From: Varroa destructor
Lineage: Eukaryota > Arthropoda > Arachnida > Mesostigmata > Varroidae
Direction of reading: 5' to 3'
DNA: 64,000 nt
Assembly (NCBI RefSeq): GCF_002443255.2
Contig: NW_019211454.1
Span: 20,675,037-20,739,036 of the forward strand
Positions within the stretch are counted from its first letter, which is position 1, and each line of letters begins with the position of its first letter. Below the pieces are notes generated by a model, which saw nothing but the letters and a program-made list of their open reading frames with translations, made no database searches and was not told where the DNA came from. Made by a program: the position numbers and the translations under genes. Of this stretch, positions 63,855 through 64,000 are shown in pieces.

Positions 63855-63895
63855 AGTACACTAATTCTATTATTAAGTACACTAATTCTATTATT
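63855..63895. repeat. Tandem duplication, 21-bp unit, about two copies
   Basis: AGTACACTAATTCTATTATT occurs at 63855-63874 and again at 63876-63895, followed by a partial TTCTATTATT echo. It is a recent, near-perfect local duplication in AT-rich DNA. Confidence 0.93.
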
Positions 63896-64000
63896 CTATT
63901 ATTATAATGAAAATAATAGTAATCTCTACGCACTTCTAAATTATGGAGCTCACGCTGTATTATTGGATACAGAACTCGGCTACGATATTCTCTACCTGTC

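Noticed and set aside
1..64000. CRISPR arrays, rRNA genes, bacterial-type operons
   Set aside because: No regularly spaced repeats, no rRNA signature segments and no compact coding arrangement. The window is animal genomic DNA.

Overview
The window is eukaryotic and almost certainly arthropod genomic DNA. It holds no operons, ribosome binding sites or dense coding sequence. There is one clear protein-coding exon, framed by a consensus GT splice donor and surrounded by tens of kilobases of non-coding sequence rich in microsatellites. That exon (minus strand, 22438-22894) encodes the N-terminus and the complete two-zinc-finger DNA-binding domain of the nuclear receptor FTZ-F1 (NR5A family). Its second finger and the stretch just after it are of the arthropod type, not the vertebrate SF-1/LRH-1 type. 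I cannot fix the species. A chelicerate such as a mite or tick, or another arthropod with large introns, would fit, but this is a guess.

Layout: 1-22437 is best read as the FTZ-F1 intron that follows the DNA-binding-domain exon. I found neither the continuation exon (FTZ-F1 box) nor the ligand-binding domain there. The exon is at 22438-22894. The stretch 22895 to about 26150 is GC-rich, repeat-laden upstream sequence that would hold leader, promoter or upstream-intron elements. From about 26 to 64 kb the sequence is mosaic: AT-rich stretches alternate with GC-rich, triplet-repeat-rich islands (near 29, 32.5-33.5, 42-43.8, 47, 50, 52, 55.2, 56.6 and 61.6-63 kb). Many short open frames occur, but none has a recognisable domain.

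Mobile DNA: a dead mariner transposon lies on the minus strand at about 35960-37031. Its transposase carries at least three frame changes and in-frame stops, and has lost the third catalytic aspartate. A second, much weaker transposase-like trace lies near 19.7-20.1 kb.

Structured DNA: a GC-clamped (TA)n palindrome at 35166-35218, a pair of adjacent hairpins sharing one loop at 56026-56088, a Z-DNA-prone tract at 11204-11260, two perfect CRE palindromes 11 bp apart at 55257-55275, and many microsatellites and homopolymers.

I saw no rRNA, convincing tRNA, CRISPR array or multi-gene system. The likely biological content is regulatory and intronic sequence of a developmental transcription-factor gene.
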